From positions 1 to 56,769 of the forward strand of contig JAKSLP010000015.1 of assembly GCA_024401115.1 (NCBI GenBank): a stretch of DNA of 56,769 nt. The letters run 5' to 3'. Shown piece after piece: positions 24,476 through 34,536 of this stretch (position 1 is its first letter; each line of letters begins with the position of its first letter). The notes beneath the pieces are model-generated. The model made no database searches. It had not been told where the DNA came from and saw nothing but the letters and a program-made list of their open reading frames with translations. The translations under genes and the position numbers were made by a program. Source of the stretch: Bacteroidaceae bacterium. Lineage in GTDB: Bacteria > Bacteroidota > Bacteroidia > Bacteroidales > Bacteroidaceae.

Positions 24476-26026
24476 TTAACTAAAAATTGATTTTACTAAA
24501 ACAACCATTCGACTATTAAAAGACTTCATTCCAGATGTAAACCTCGAAAATAAGGAAAAAGTCACAACAGTAGCGGACAATCCCACAATAATTGCATATA
24601 TAAATACGGCTAAATAATTTTGAGGCTTAAAAGCGTATACTGAAGAGGCATAAAAAACCAGGCCAATAGAACCTGCAGATAACAGGATTCGTTTTAGATA
24701 TGGAACATAGAAATTCGAAAATGCATTTATTTCAAACCCTCTGGAGAAAAGATAATAGGGCTTCCAACCGTACACAACAAATATTCCACTTACTATACCG
24801 CCCATCAATACTCCAGAGATTCCCAAGAAGAAACCACATACTATAGATACCATCAGACTTATTGTTCCTTCAAGAATTGGCGCGGCCACATCTTGGACCA
24901 GGCCGAACCCATCTTTAAATCCATCAACTGCAGTACGATTAATATTAAGCCATACTTGAGCCAGGATAATATATAATACAACTCCCCCTAAAAGATAATC
25001 CTGAGTAAGCCAAATCGAAATAAAAGGTTCTGTCACAACAAGTAATGTCGCTATTACTATAGTCGAAATACACAATCTTGAATCTGTCAATTCCCAAAAA
25101 ACAGACAGCATTTTATTCTTATCCTTGCTGGCTATTAAATTACCGATTGCAGCATTGGTACTTGAAAATGCCTGAGTTAATATTTTATCTGCTTTATCGG
25201 TTACAGCTAAATAATTGCCATAATATGCCACTATTGTCAGCGTAGAGAAAGAATACATGATAAGAGGTGTACAAGAAAACACCAAAAATCCTGCTATCCT
25301 ATGAATAAATAATTGCTTGGTCTTTGTTACAATCTCAGGAAATTCCTTCAGTAACGTTCTTCCATCAGTATTTACTGCTTTCAGCCATGGATACTCTTTC
25401 CTAAGCACATGATTCAGCCACAATGCCCCTATCATATATCCCAAAAATGTCGTACCAAGGTAAAGAGCGAATGGATTTTGCGCAACGGGCAACCATAATA
25501 TAAGCATTATCCTGAATACAATACTTGACATTTGTGTGACCTTTGTAACCTTGTATGTTTTCTGGTCTGCAGAAAGAACACTTTGCCTATAATTCACATA
25601 GTAGTCTAACAGGTTACCAATCAGCAAAACACAGAAAGTCGCATATGCGTACCATAATGGCATCTTAATGCCAGAGAAGATCAATGGGAAGAAACACATC
25701 AACAATGCAGACAACGCCAATATCAATGTTGCAATTCTTCTATATATCCACCCTTGTATTGCAACAATTTTGTTTATTGCAGATGTATCATTATTATAGA
25801 AGGGGGCGTATAAGAAATATGCAACAGCAGCTCCAACACCAGATTCTGCTAAATTCAGAAAATGCAACAAAGATTGTGCCGTAGTATCTAAGCCAAGTAC
25901 TTCACTACCCAAATAATCGTAAAAAATCTTCCTGGACCAAAAGCCCAGAACCATCTGAATGAAAAAATATAACGTTGTTATTTGTGCATTCTTTATGCTT
26001 TTATATGTTCTTGAATCCGATTTCAT
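24476..26026 (-). CDS. wzx: Wzx-like polysaccharide flippase (first of two)
   Basis: A 516-residue membrane protein with about 12-14 hydrophobic helices and the MATE/MVF-type opening (NAQITTLYFFIQMVLGFWSR, then DYLGSEVLGLDTTAQSLL). It should move undecaprenyl-linked repeat units across the inner membrane. It sits between glycosyltransferase genes. A second, unrelated-looking flippase is encoded at 38018-39475, so which one serves the repeat unit is open. Confidence 0.88.
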   Translation of the reverse strand: MKSDSRTYKSIKNAQITTLYFFIQMVLGFWSRKIFYDYLGSEVLGLDTTAQSLLHFLNLAESGVGAAVAYFLYAPFYNNDTSAINKIVAIQGWIYRRIATLILALSALLMCFFPLIFSGIKMPLWYAYATFCVLLIGNLLDYYVNYRQSVLSADQKTYKVTKVTQMSSIVFRIMLILWLPVAQNPFALYLGTTFLGYMIGALWLNHVLRKEYPWLKAVNTDGRTLLKEFPEIVTKTKQLFIHRIAGFLVFSCTPLIMYSFSTLTIVAYYGNYLAVTDKADKILTQAFSSTNAAIGNLIASKDKNKMLSVFWELTDSRLCISTIVIATLLVVTEPFISIWLTQDYLLGGVVLYIILAQVWLNINRTAVDGFKDGFGLVQDVAAPILEGTISLMVSIVCGFFLGISGVLMGGIVSGIFVVYGWKPYYLFSRGFEINAFSNFYVPYLKRILLSAGSIGLVFYASSVYAFKPQNYLAVFIYAIIVGLSATVVTFSLFSRFTSGMKSFNSRMVVLVKSIFS

Positions 26027-26105
26027 ATATAATTCAAATGTACTGTAACAACGGTAATTTCTCGTGTGATGCGGATATGTGCGAGGACTGGACTCGTCAA
26101 TATAT

Positions 26106-27350
26106 TTAGACTAATAATAAATTATTATAACAATCTAATAACTGTTTTTTTATCGATTCCGGATTATGGCGTCTTCTTGCACATGATTTCGAGGCTGATG
26201 AATACTTAATTAGCATATCCTTATCAGAAGCAAGATTTATTATAGCAGCTGCCATCTGCCAGGGATCATTGGCGGGCACAAGTACTCCGTGCTCTCTGTC
26301 TTTTACCAAATTTGCAATTCCACCGACATTAGTACAAATTACTGGTACGCCTAAACATTGTGCTTCGCAAATAGAATTAGGAGAATTCTCCATATAGGCC
26401 GTATGAACATAGATGGTACTATTGCGTAACAGTTCCGATAGCTTCTCAGGTAGAGTAGGCCCTATAATTTTAACATTGTTCTCAACAAAAGTTGTATGTT
26501 CTTTTTTCTCAACCGAATATATTAATTCTTTGCACATGCCTCCTACTACGACCCATTCGAAATCAACCTCTAGCGTTTTCAATATCTTTGCCGTCTTTAG
26601 AAGCATGTCTGGTCCTTTTCTATACCCCGCGCATCCAGTTGTTATTAGTCTTATCTTACTATTGGTTGGCACTTGCCATTCTATAGAGGGATCGATAAAA
26701 TCAGGTCTTAAAGCCTCTTCTACATGGTAATACTTTCTTCCTGGATGCATGACCATAGATAGGTTCTCATCCCATTCTGTTCGTCCCATATAATGACGGA
26801 CAGCAGACCAAACTTGTCTCTCGCACGACTCTCTGGATCTTTCTTTTTTTATTGCCAATAGAGCATAAATGGCTCTTTTAGGATTCCACCACTTGTATCT
26901 TATAAAGTCAAAGAAATTATACATAGGAGGAAACAACATATTATTATATGGCACTATAGCCCCCATAATATGTATGACAACAGGAATAGAAGTAAATTTT
27001 GCAATTCTACCAAAAGGCCATTCTGTTCCAAAAACTTGTATCAAATCAGGGCGCTTCTCTTGCACAACCTTTTGCATTTCAGTTTCCAAAAGTGTGGCGT
27101 TAGGTTCCCACGACCATAGATTCCTGATTTTTTTGTCAAAAATTGAGTAATGTAGAAACATTGGAATATATTCTACACCATCAATGATTTTTCTTTCAGA
27201 GCATGACTGATTCCCTTCGAATGCAATAGTCAGCTTTATTTCTGGACATGTTCTGACAATCCTTTCAAGCGAATCTTGCCAACCACCATAAATAGTTCCT
27301 TCATCTTTATAGCACGAAGGGACTGAAGTTTCAAACCATAAAACGTTCAT
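26106..27350 (-). CDS. Glycosyltransferase, family 4-like (GT-B)
   Basis: A 414-residue protein. The N-terminal half starts MNVLWFETSVPSCYKDEGTI and contains PDLIQVFGTEWPFGRIAKF. The C-terminal nucleotide-sugar-binding half shows IRLITTGCAGYRKGPDMLL and, near residue 335, the retaining GT-B signature ENSPNSICEAQCLGVPVICT with the paired glutamates (E-x7-E), followed by GGIANLVKDREHGVLVPAND. It belongs to the polysaccharide operon; the sugar is not predictable. Confidence 0.88.
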   Translation of the reverse strand: MNVLWFETSVPSCYKDEGTIYGGWQDSLERIVRTCPEIKLTIAFEGNQSCSERKIIDGVEYIPMFLHYSIFDKKIRNLWSWEPNATLLETEMQKVVQEKRPDLIQVFGTEWPFGRIAKFTSIPVVIHIMGAIVPYNNMLFPPMYNFFDFIRYKWWNPKRAIYALLAIKKERSRESCERQVWSAVRHYMGRTEWDENLSMVMHPGRKYYHVEEALRPDFIDPSIEWQVPTNSKIRLITTGCAGYRKGPDMLLKTAKILKTLEVDFEWVVVGGMCKELIYSVEKKEHTTFVENNVKIIGPTLPEKLSELLRNSTIYVHTAYMENSPNSICEAQCLGVPVICTNVGGIANLVKDREHGVLVPANDPWQMAAAIINLASDKDMLIKYSSASKSCARRRHNPESIKKQLLDCYNNLLLV

Positions 27351-27398
27351 TTGAAATCTACAATATCAGTAGTTTATAATTTACGCTTGTAACACTTC

Positions 27399-28097
27399 TT
27401 AGAAGAAGATTCTACGGATAAAATAATACAGATAAGTCCATCTGAAAAGCAGTTTTATATGAATAGGGTATAAACTCTTTTCTCCTGCAAAAGATACATT
27501 ATTCCCATGTCTTCTATAACCAATCAAAGGCTTATTAATGTAGAATATTCTTCCATAATTCGCGCACAACATACCAATCCATTGGTCATGCATTGGAAGG
27601 TGCTTAGGAAAAGGGATGGCTTTTTCTAACACATTTTTCCTAAAAGCCATTACGGGCCCGAAATAGTTATTCCTTACCAAAGAATATAAAAGGCTCAAAT
27701 TGGGAGTATCAGTAAAAAATCTGTCCTTTATTATCTTGCCCTCTTTATCTATAATCTCCGCATTTGATAAAACTAAATCAGCACCCTCTTGAAAACATTT
27801 TTCAATCTCAGGCAACTTATCTTCATACCATATATCGTCTTGGTCTGCAAGGAAAATATAATCCCCTGCTGCATTTTTTAATGCATTTTCGAAGTTGTAA
27901 ACTGGTGAATGAAACGAGCCTTTATATAGTCGGATTCTTGGATCTCGGTACCCAAGTATAATGTCTGTCGTACCGTCTGTTGAACCATCATCTGACACCA
28001 CAAGCTCGTCATCTGCTCCCAACTGCATCAGGATGCTGTCTATTTGATCTTTGATATATTTTGCGCCATTATAGGTGGCCATGCATACTGAAATCAT
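27399..28097 (-). CDS. Glycosyltransferase, family 2 (rhamnosyltransferase-like)
   Basis: A 232-residue GT-A enzyme when started at the ATG at 28097 (MISVCMATYNGAKYI); the longer frame only adds residues ahead of the normal GT2 start. Nucleotide binding: VVSDDGSTDGT. Metal site: FLADQDDIWYED, the DQDD variant common in dTDP-rhamnose-using family members, which fits the rml genes later in the window. The protein is short and ends soon after HGNNVSFAGE, with a basic, aromatic tail. Confidence 0.85.
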   Translation of the reverse strand: MISVCMATYNGAKYIKDQIDSILMQLGADDELVVSDDGSTDGTTDIILGYRDPRIRLYKGSFHSPVYNFENALKNAAGDYIFLADQDDIWYEDKLPEIEKCFQEGADLVLSNAEIIDKEGKIIKDRFFTDTPNLSLLYSLVRNNYFGPVMAFRKNVLEKAIPFPKHLPMHDQWIGMLCANYGRIFYINKPLIGYRRHGNNVSFAGEKSLYPIHIKLLFRWTYLYYFIRRIFF

Positions 28098-28219
28098 ATT
28101 ATAATCTGTATCGCAAGTAGTTTCCGTCCAGATTCCACGTTCCAACTAAAAAATCATGTTTGACGGCATGTTTTCTGGCTGCTTCGTTGATTTTGGCGCT
28201 AAAGTTTTTTGTCGGCTTT

Positions 28220-29011
28220 TCAGTTTGTCAATTTTGTTACCAATAGTTCTGCACCTTTAATCGCATACCGTACATACTTGAACGCACCACACGTAAATAT
28301 ACCGTGCTTCTTCAGCGAGCCCACGATATCGTTATTTACCTTGCGCTTAGCCTCTATTCCTGCGGTCGATTCACCGCCATCGCGCATTGTAACGAAGTCC
28401 ATTGGCAGATATTTGGCACGAATGTGATACTGGGCAAACAGACGCACCATCCACTCAAAATCACTCGATGTGCGAAATTGCAGGTCATACAGTCCATATT
28501 TCTCGTACACCTCCCTGCGCACATAGAACGAAGGGTGTGCCGGCATAAAACCGAACCTAAGCAACCACGGTCTGAAAAACTTAGACGAATAGTAGCGCGT
28601 ACACTTCGTCAAATTCTCAGACTTCACAAAGTGTATGTCGCCATATACTGCCTCCAGGTCCGGGTCCTCCTCGAACTCTTTAGCCACACATGCCAACACG
28701 TCATCGCTCGTATAGAAGTCATCTGAATTCAATATGCCAATTACATCGCCTGTGGCCATCTCCACGCCCTTATTCATGGCATCGTATATACCATCATCGC
28801 ACTCGCTCACCCAACTCAGTTCCTTGCCTACCTCGGCATATCGGTGTGCATTACGTTCAATGAGCTCCACCGAATTATCTTTCGAACCACCATCCTTGAC
28901 TACATGCTCAATGACCATGTTCTCCTTCAGTTTCTGGCGCAACACAGCATCAATGGTATCCTGCACCGTCGTACCGCTGTTCCAAGTAGCAGTTATTACG
29001 CTTATTTTCAT
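28220..29011 (-). CDS. Glycosyltransferase, family 2 (GT-A)
   Basis: A 263-residue protein starting MKISVITATWNSGTTV, with HVVKDGGSKDNSVELI at the nucleotide site, SECDDGIYDAMNKGVEMATG and GILNSDDFY at the metal site. This is the WcaA/WbbD-like subgroup often found in colanic-acid and capsule clusters. Base composition is less A+T-rich than the genes on either side, suggesting a separate origin within the locus. It is flanked by short non-coding gaps of about 120 and 180 bp that hold no recognisable gene. Confidence 0.87.
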   Translation of the reverse strand: MKISVITATWNSGTTVQDTIDAVLRQKLKENMVIEHVVKDGGSKDNSVELIERNAHRYAEVGKELSWVSECDDGIYDAMNKGVEMATGDVIGILNSDDFYTSDDVLACVAKEFEEDPDLEAVYGDIHFVKSENLTKCTRYYSSKFFRPWLLRFGFMPAHPSFYVRREVYEKYGLYDLQFRTSSDFEWMVRLFAQYHIRAKYLPMDFVTMRDGGESTAGIEAKRKVNNDIVGSLKKHGIFTCGAFKYVRYAIKGAELLVTKLTN

Positions 29012-29190
29012 ATATGTGTTATTTAGTAGAGAGGATTTTCTTTTTTATAAACTTATTGTTGAAACAAGCCAATGATTGATAACAATAGATTTTCCTATCT
29101 GTCCAACTGAGCATCCAAAACAAAAATAATGCAAAATGCACAGGATCTGTTTTTTTCGTTTCTTCAACTAGATGTAAGATTTAATGTTTC

Positions 29191-30378
29191 CTAGTTTCTC
29201 AGCAGTTCCTCATACAACTCTACATACCTCTCAAAGCACTTGTCCTTATCGAAACACTCTAACGCATGCATTCTGCAAGCATCTGAAGACATCGGTCGTT
29301 TTTTCATCTGCATTATTGCATCTGCCATTGCCTTTACATCTCCTTGATTTACAACTACACCCGACTCAGAAGTTAAAGATTCAGGTGAGCCACCTGTACG
29401 ATATGTAATTACAGGGGTGCCACATGCTAATGCTTCAAGGTTGACAGTTGGATAATTATCCTCGTATGTAGGATTAATCAGCACATCCGACTCTGCATAA
29501 AGACGTGAAAGTTCCAGCTGGCTGCCAGTTCGAGAAATTCCGTTAATTCCAATAGGCAATTGAGATATTTGTTTTTTTGATAAACCAACTATCGTTATCT
29601 CATAATCGGGAGAAAGCATCTCTCGAAGTTTCAGCACATCAGGCAACCCCTTACGAGGCTCCCATATGTTTGACACACCAATTATCCTAAACTTGCCATC
29701 ATTTGGTCTAGCTGCTGGTTTAAAATTACTCAAGTCTATACCATTATGAATCATCCTCATCGGATATTCCTTAAGAAAGGATTCCTTCAAAAGTCCTTCA
29801 AGCCAGTTACTTACCGGAATAAGAGTAAGATTGCCAACCCCTAAAAAAGATTTTTTTTTATCTAAATAGTTCTTATCACTTCTGTCGAATCCCAAAGATT
29901 TTGGATACTTATCCAAGCAAGGACAGCCCCCACAACCTATTTTCCATTTGTGACATTTCGGATAATCAAAATAGGCACAATGACCCGTTATTGGCCAGCA
30001 ATCATGCAAGGTCCACACTACTGGTTTTCCGTATGCTTTAAGAAAATCAAATAAGATCTTGTAATTAATATAATAACCATGAATATTACTCAAATGAATA
30101 ATATCTGGGCTAAGAATTTTTATCTGCTCAATAAAATGCCTAGTCGCCGAATTGGAACACAATCCCGAGTTATCAAAAAAGCGGCTTTTCAGAGCATGTA
30201 ATCTGACTCCCCAATCAGAACCAATTCGAATAAGATCGGACTCACTTTCATTCTGCCATCTGCCATAAGCTATAATACTGCGCCATCCTTTTTGTTTGAC
30301 AAGGCCCCCTATCTGTTCTGCAATTTTGCCAGTGCTTCCTTGATTGGCAACCACATTAATATGAAGAATCGTTGGCAT
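29191..30378 (-). CDS. Glycosyltransferase, family 4-like (GT-B, WcaC-like)
   Basis: A 395-residue GT-B protein: ILHINVVANQGSTGKIAEQI at the start, then VVWTLHDCWPITGHCAYFDY, followed by a cysteine cluster (KCHKWKIGCGGCPCL) that is recurrent in the colanic-acid WcaC type and may bind metal. The second half has FRIIGVSNIWEPRKGLPDVL and the retaining signature YEDNYPTVNLEALACGTPVI. It should transfer a hexose to the repeat unit. It precedes the polymerase gene in transcription of the locus only by position; regulation is shared. Confidence 0.87.
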   Translation of the reverse strand: MPTILHINVVANQGSTGKIAEQIGGLVKQKGWRSIIAYGRWQNESESDLIRIGSDWGVRLHALKSRFFDNSGLCSNSATRHFIEQIKILSPDIIHLSNIHGYYINYKILFDFLKAYGKPVVWTLHDCWPITGHCAYFDYPKCHKWKIGCGGCPCLDKYPKSLGFDRSDKNYLDKKKSFLGVGNLTLIPVSNWLEGLLKESFLKEYPMRMIHNGIDLSNFKPAARPNDGKFRIIGVSNIWEPRKGLPDVLKLREMLSPDYEITIVGLSKKQISQLPIGINGISRTGSQLELSRLYAESDVLINPTYEDNYPTVNLEALACGTPVITYRTGGSPESLTSESGVVVNQGDVKAMADAIMQMKKRPMSSDACRMHALECFDKDKCFERYVELYEELLRN

Positions 30379-30431
30379 ACTTTAATGATAAAAACATAAA
30401 CACTTTATTAATTTCCGCTCAAACATTTGGA

Positions 30432-31559
30432 CTAGAATTTATCAGAAAAGCCTAGATTAGTTCTGTAATGGTTAAGCACATCTTCTGAATCTAAAACAGA
30501 AATATATGGGTAGGAAAACATAGAACAATAACGATATTCACCTTGAACTATCGCAGCATTTATATCTTTAAACCACAAAACCAATGTTATCACCATATAG
30601 TACAACAATAGACCTCTACGATATGATTTTAGAGATTTTAAATGTGAAAGTCTAGATAAAATAATACATTCAAATCCCAGGAAAAAGCCCCAAAGACGGC
30701 TACATGTTAATTCGCTGAAAGACGTAAATGAGTAAATGAAAAAGCCACAAAACATCATTGTTCTACAATAATACAGTTCCTTATCATTTAATAATTTTGA
30801 AGGTAAGAAAAACAATGGAATAATTATCAGACACCGCACAACCTTTGCCAGAATAAGATTATCTGATGATTCCGATAAATAGTGACCCAATCTTTCTTGA
30901 ATGACTCCTATTGGGATTTTTGACAGGAAAGCAGGTCCTATAAAAAGAGCGACTATAGACACCAAAAATAAAAACAGGATTTTTCGATTACTCATCTGAA
31001 ACTTCACAAAAGGAAAGAGTAAGAATAGCAAGCTAGACAAATGAATAGTAGACAGCAATATAGCACCAATCACATATTGTTTGAGTTTCTTTTTCTTAAG
31101 CATCGGATATAAAACAGCATAAAACACTGCCATACAAAAACCTTGCCTAACTACACTCAACACATAAATCATATATATGACTCCATAAAAGAGGAACAGG
31201 GAAACGAAAGAACATCTACAAGTTCTCGATAAAAAAAAATAGAACAGCGCCAATATTATAGCTGTAAAAATTGCCATAAATACTGTATAAGGCACTCCAA
31301 GTATTATTGCTATAAGATTAAACAGCACATAGCCTGGATCGTTTTGCAATAGCAAGAGTAAAGGCTGATTTGACCAATAATAATCAACAGAGTCATATAA
31401 ATCTCTATAATTAAAATAATCCTGCCCCTGACCATAACGAAAAACAGCTAAAGCACCTAAAAAAAGAAAAACAAATGCAAATAGCCTATCGGCTTTAATA
31501 CTTTTTAATGAAAACAATAAACTTGGGAAAAGAGTTCCGACTAAAGCTAAATAATACAT
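30432..31559 (-). CDS. wzy: EpsG/Wzy-like polysaccharide polymerase
   Basis: A 375-residue integral membrane protein with about ten helices, the motif FRYGQGQDYFNYRDLYDSVD after the second helix (the EpsG-family RxxxGxDYxxY pattern) and VVRQGFCMAVFYAVLYPML in the middle. It probably joins repeat units in the periplasm. It is very A+T-rich, as is typical of polymerase genes in exchanged loci. It is the only polymerase candidate in the window. Confidence 0.82.
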   Translation of the reverse strand: MYYLALVGTLFPSLLFSLKSIKADRLFAFVFLFLGALAVFRYGQGQDYFNYRDLYDSVDYYWSNQPLLLLLQNDPGYVLFNLIAIILGVPYTVFMAIFTAIILALFYFFLSRTCRCSFVSLFLFYGVIYMIYVLSVVRQGFCMAVFYAVLYPMLKKKKLKQYVIGAILLSTIHLSSLLFLLFPFVKFQMSNRKILFLFLVSIVALFIGPAFLSKIPIGVIQERLGHYLSESSDNLILAKVVRCLIIIPLFFLPSKLLNDKELYYCRTMMFCGFFIYSFTSFSELTCSRLWGFFLGFECIILSRLSHLKSLKSYRRGLLLYYMVITLVLWFKDINAAIVQGEYRYCSMFSYPYISVLDSEDVLNHYRTNLGFSDKF

Positions 31560-31596
31560 CTGTCTGCAAATAAATCTGATAAAGCATACTTATACA

Positions 31597-32592
31597 TCAT
31601 GAATGGGCAGATGCTTCATTACATAAAAACAACTTTTGAAAATCCTGAAATGCAGAAAAAAAAGAGCAAATCAATGATTTCAGAGAATACCTATTATGAT
31701 ATAAGCTGCATATCATACAACAATAAACCCAAAATTTCAAACGAAACCACAAATCTTGTGACTGTGCATATATTAATCTGGTATTCTTTAATTTCTTAAA
31801 AAAAAGACAAAATTCCTTTTGCGTATGAAAATGGCTTGCACTGGATTCTAGAACTCGATATACAGCTGTTGGAACTTCAAAATAAACAATTCTAGAGTTA
31901 GAAGCAAAATGTAACAACATCAACAAATCACCTGTAAAGAAAAATGATTTATTTAACTTAGGGAAATTTGTCAAAGAAGTCCTATACATCCATGAACAAG
32001 GTGCCGCAAACGGTCCAAACATTATGATATCTCTCAAAGATGTTTTGTTTTTTACTTTTGTGATACAGGTAAAATAATTTTTTTCCAACTTTTTTTCAAC
32101 TTGAATGAATCGGTGTACTTCCGTCCGAATAAGCCCAACATCCTTATTCAAGTCCAAAAAATCTGATTGCTTTTGTAACTTTTCATTAGATATCCAATAA
32201 TCATCCCCCTCGCACATAGCTTCATAATCAGCATGTTCTCGCCAAGGCGTAATATAGTTTATTTTTTTTTCAACTTCTCCATATAGGTTTTTTTTCAAAA
32301 GATAGACAGCAAAAAAACAATTTTTATTTTTAGCATGTGAAACAAGAATCAAGGTAGAAAGATCCAAATCGACGTATTCAGCATTATCCATGTCGCACTC
32401 ACATTTCAACCATTCCTTAATTACCTCTTGTTCGTCATCTATACTACAGTCATCCATTATGAGACAAACAAAGGGAAAGGTGGTCATTTGCTTTGCAAAG
32501 CCGTTGAGGGCATCTGTAATGAATTCTGATTGGTTATATGTAAAACAACGAACCAATACTTTATAATTTTTCTTGGGGGTATAAATTTGCAT
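31597..32592 (-). CDS. Glycosyltransferase, family 2 (GT-A)
   Basis: A 331-residue protein from the ATG at 32592 (MQIYTPKKNYKVLVRCFTYN); the longer frame would start at GTG and adds nothing family-like. It has CLIMDDCSIDDEQE at the nucleotide site and MCEGDDYW at the metal site. The pattern NQSEFITDALNGFAKQMTTF is typical of capsule GT2 proteins with this YNQSEFI opening. Strongly A+T-rich. Donor sugar unknown. Confidence 0.85.
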   Translation of the reverse strand: MQIYTPKKNYKVLVRCFTYNQSEFITDALNGFAKQMTTFPFVCLIMDDCSIDDEQEVIKEWLKCECDMDNAEYVDLDLSTLILVSHAKNKNCFFAVYLLKKNLYGEVEKKINYITPWREHADYEAMCEGDDYWISNEKLQKQSDFLDLNKDVGLIRTEVHRFIQVEKKLEKNYFTCITKVKNKTSLRDIIMFGPFAAPCSWMYRTSLTNFPKLNKSFFFTGDLLMLLHFASNSRIVYFEVPTAVYRVLESSASHFHTQKEFCLFFKKLKNTRLIYAQSQDLWFRLKFWVYCCMICSLYHNRYSLKSLICSFFSAFQDFQKLFLCNEASAHS

Positions 32593-32670
32593 CTTATTTC
32601 TATATTTATCAAAACCTTGCTTTATAAGACAGGCCACCTTTATTCTCTATTCTTTTTCAGACAATAGTAC

Positions 32671-34536
32671 TTACTGTTCCATGTGGTCTATAATGTAATG
32701 ATATCTATCTTCTGTAGAAATAATATTACCATCATCGTCGACTACAGCAATACCTCCATTCTTAATGGCAGTCTTCCACATAGTTGCCTTTGGCCACTTG
32801 CCATTCTGGTCCATCAAGTATGGCACAGCAAGGAAACCTTCCTTGAACACCTTCTCAAAACCCTCCGGGCTATAAAGATTAGGAATATGTTCCTCTAGTA
32901 ATCGAATTGCGGCGCGCGCATCATGCATCAAAGCCTCATAACGATACAGAACCCCTTTATCGTACTTCATATTAGGTACAACTCCCATTTTCTTAGCAAA
33001 GCGGTATTGATGCAATGCAGCTAATGTAATCTTTATACTCTCCTTGATGATTGGAGGTGTTGCCAAACGAACTGCTTCGGAATAATTCACGACATGAATG
33101 ATTTCCGGACTGTTGTCATTCTCTGGCTCCAAATCATCCATCATGCATGTAACGGCTGCTAGCTGAACCTTCGCATATTCCAAATCTGGAGCAAAATAAT
33201 CAAGTCCGCCACGAGTTTGAAGACTTACTTTGAAATTATCATCCTCCAATTCGCGAACAAGTTGAACAAGACAACGACCCTTAGCCAAATCCTGTACCCC
33301 CCAAGTATATTTGGGCGTATTCAGCATATCCTGCAACACCATATGCTTTGCGCCCATCAATTTAATGGCTTTAGCAGCCAGGAAACCGGATACTATAAAA
33401 GTAATATCATCTCCTCCTCGGAATGCAAAGTGATGAGGAACATTTGGTTCTACTGGTTTACCTGTTGTCACGATGTAACGTACAGCCTCAAAATGCTCAC
33501 GAAGATTCTCCAAAAGTGTATTGTTTCCACGACCATCCAACTCGTCAAACCACCAGAAACTGAGTGCATGCCAACTGATGTTCAAGGAACGCTCATGGAT
33601 GCGGGCTAATCCCGGCACATCCTTGGTTCCCGAATAGGTACGCACGAGCATAGGCTTTGCATTCTCCTTGATAATCTGATATTCCAATTCATTGTTAACT
33701 GGTACACCACCACCGTTCGACTTTCCTTCCCAATCTTCACCGAAGTTTGACTGAGTCAATTGCGAACTACCAATAGAGAGAACATCCAACAATTTCGATT
33801 TGGCCAAATCCTTGCACCAAGAGTTATACTCCATCAATGCTTCCATTCTGTTTGGGGAATATGGGCCAGAATGAGTACGGATGATAGGCAGAGAATGCTT
33901 TGATGCTGCATATTCCAACCGTGCCACATAAGTATCTTGATCAGTTCCACATTCTTTATAGCCATAGTGATCCTGTGCTGGTTCCAGCCTCCAACGCTCA
34001 CTCTCTATTAGTTTTTTTGCAAAATCCCAACGCATATTGTCGTAAGGATTGTCGTTGTTCAGCGATGCAGGAAGAGCTTCATCTGGAACTCCATACATCT
34101 TTAATGATACTATAGGAGGCTCATTACCGGGAAACACAAGGATTCGTCCATTCGTCTTCTGACTTACAAGATCGCAAGCATCAGGCAGACCCGCAAACGA
34201 CATTTCCTTGATCGGTCCACCATGCTCCACAAACATATTATCGGCTCTCAGTAGCTCATACATGGTCATGAAATAATCGCAGCCATCTTTGGGATCCATA
34301 CGATAACTGAAACTTATACGATTGATGTTGTTTATCGTAATCCAATGCTTGAGCAGACTGTAGTTGTTTACCTTTTGAAGTTTCTCCACAGCCTCACCTA
34401 TATCGTCCTTGGCAATGATAACCTTGTAACCACAATCACGTAACAGATTCGCCATAGTGTAAAGACCCATGGTATGGACATCAACCTTGGTCTTAATGAA
34501 CCCGAATACGTCATTTGATATGACTTTATTCTCCAT
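32671..34536 (-). CDS. Cobalamin-dependent mutase-like protein (B12-binding domain plus glutamate-mutase-epsilon-like barrel)
   Basis: A 621-residue protein. Residues about 11-130 look like a Rossmann B12-binding domain: D19-V-H21-T-M-G24 gives the DxHxxG motif whose His replaces the lower cobalt ligand, followed by the helix and strand LLRDCGYKVIIA, then INRISFSYRMD (SxL-type position) and FVEHGGPI (GG-type position). The rest resembles the catalytic barrel of methylaspartate (glutamate) mutase epsilon subunits, for example SLQTRGGLDYFAPDLEYAK and VVNYSEAVRLATPPIIKES. Such enzymes isomerise carbon skeletons using adenosylcobalamin. Here both parts are in one chain, within a polysaccharide operon. 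It overlaps the opine-dehydrogenase gene by 11 bp. The substrate is unknown; a methionine-synthase-like role is a less likely alternative. Confidence 0.6.
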   Translation of the reverse strand: MENKVISNDVFGFIKTKVDVHTMGLYTMANLLRDCGYKVIIAKDDIGEAVEKLQKVNNYSLLKHWITINNINRISFSYRMDPKDGCDYFMTMYELLRADNMFVEHGGPIKEMSFAGLPDACDLVSQKTNGRILVFPGNEPPIVSLKMYGVPDEALPASLNNDNPYDNMRWDFAKKLIESERWRLEPAQDHYGYKECGTDQDTYVARLEYAASKHSLPIIRTHSGPYSPNRMEALMEYNSWCKDLAKSKLLDVLSIGSSQLTQSNFGEDWEGKSNGGGVPVNNELEYQIIKENAKPMLVRTYSGTKDVPGLARIHERSLNISWHALSFWWFDELDGRGNNTLLENLREHFEAVRYIVTTGKPVEPNVPHHFAFRGGDDITFIVSGFLAAKAIKLMGAKHMVLQDMLNTPKYTWGVQDLAKGRCLVQLVRELEDDNFKVSLQTRGGLDYFAPDLEYAKVQLAAVTCMMDDLEPENDNSPEIIHVVNYSEAVRLATPPIIKESIKITLAALHQYRFAKKMGVVPNMKYDKGVLYRYEALMHDARAAIRLLEEHIPNLYSPEGFEKVFKEGFLAVPYLMDQNGKWPKATMWKTAIKNGGIAVVDDDGNIISTEDRYHYIIDHMEQ

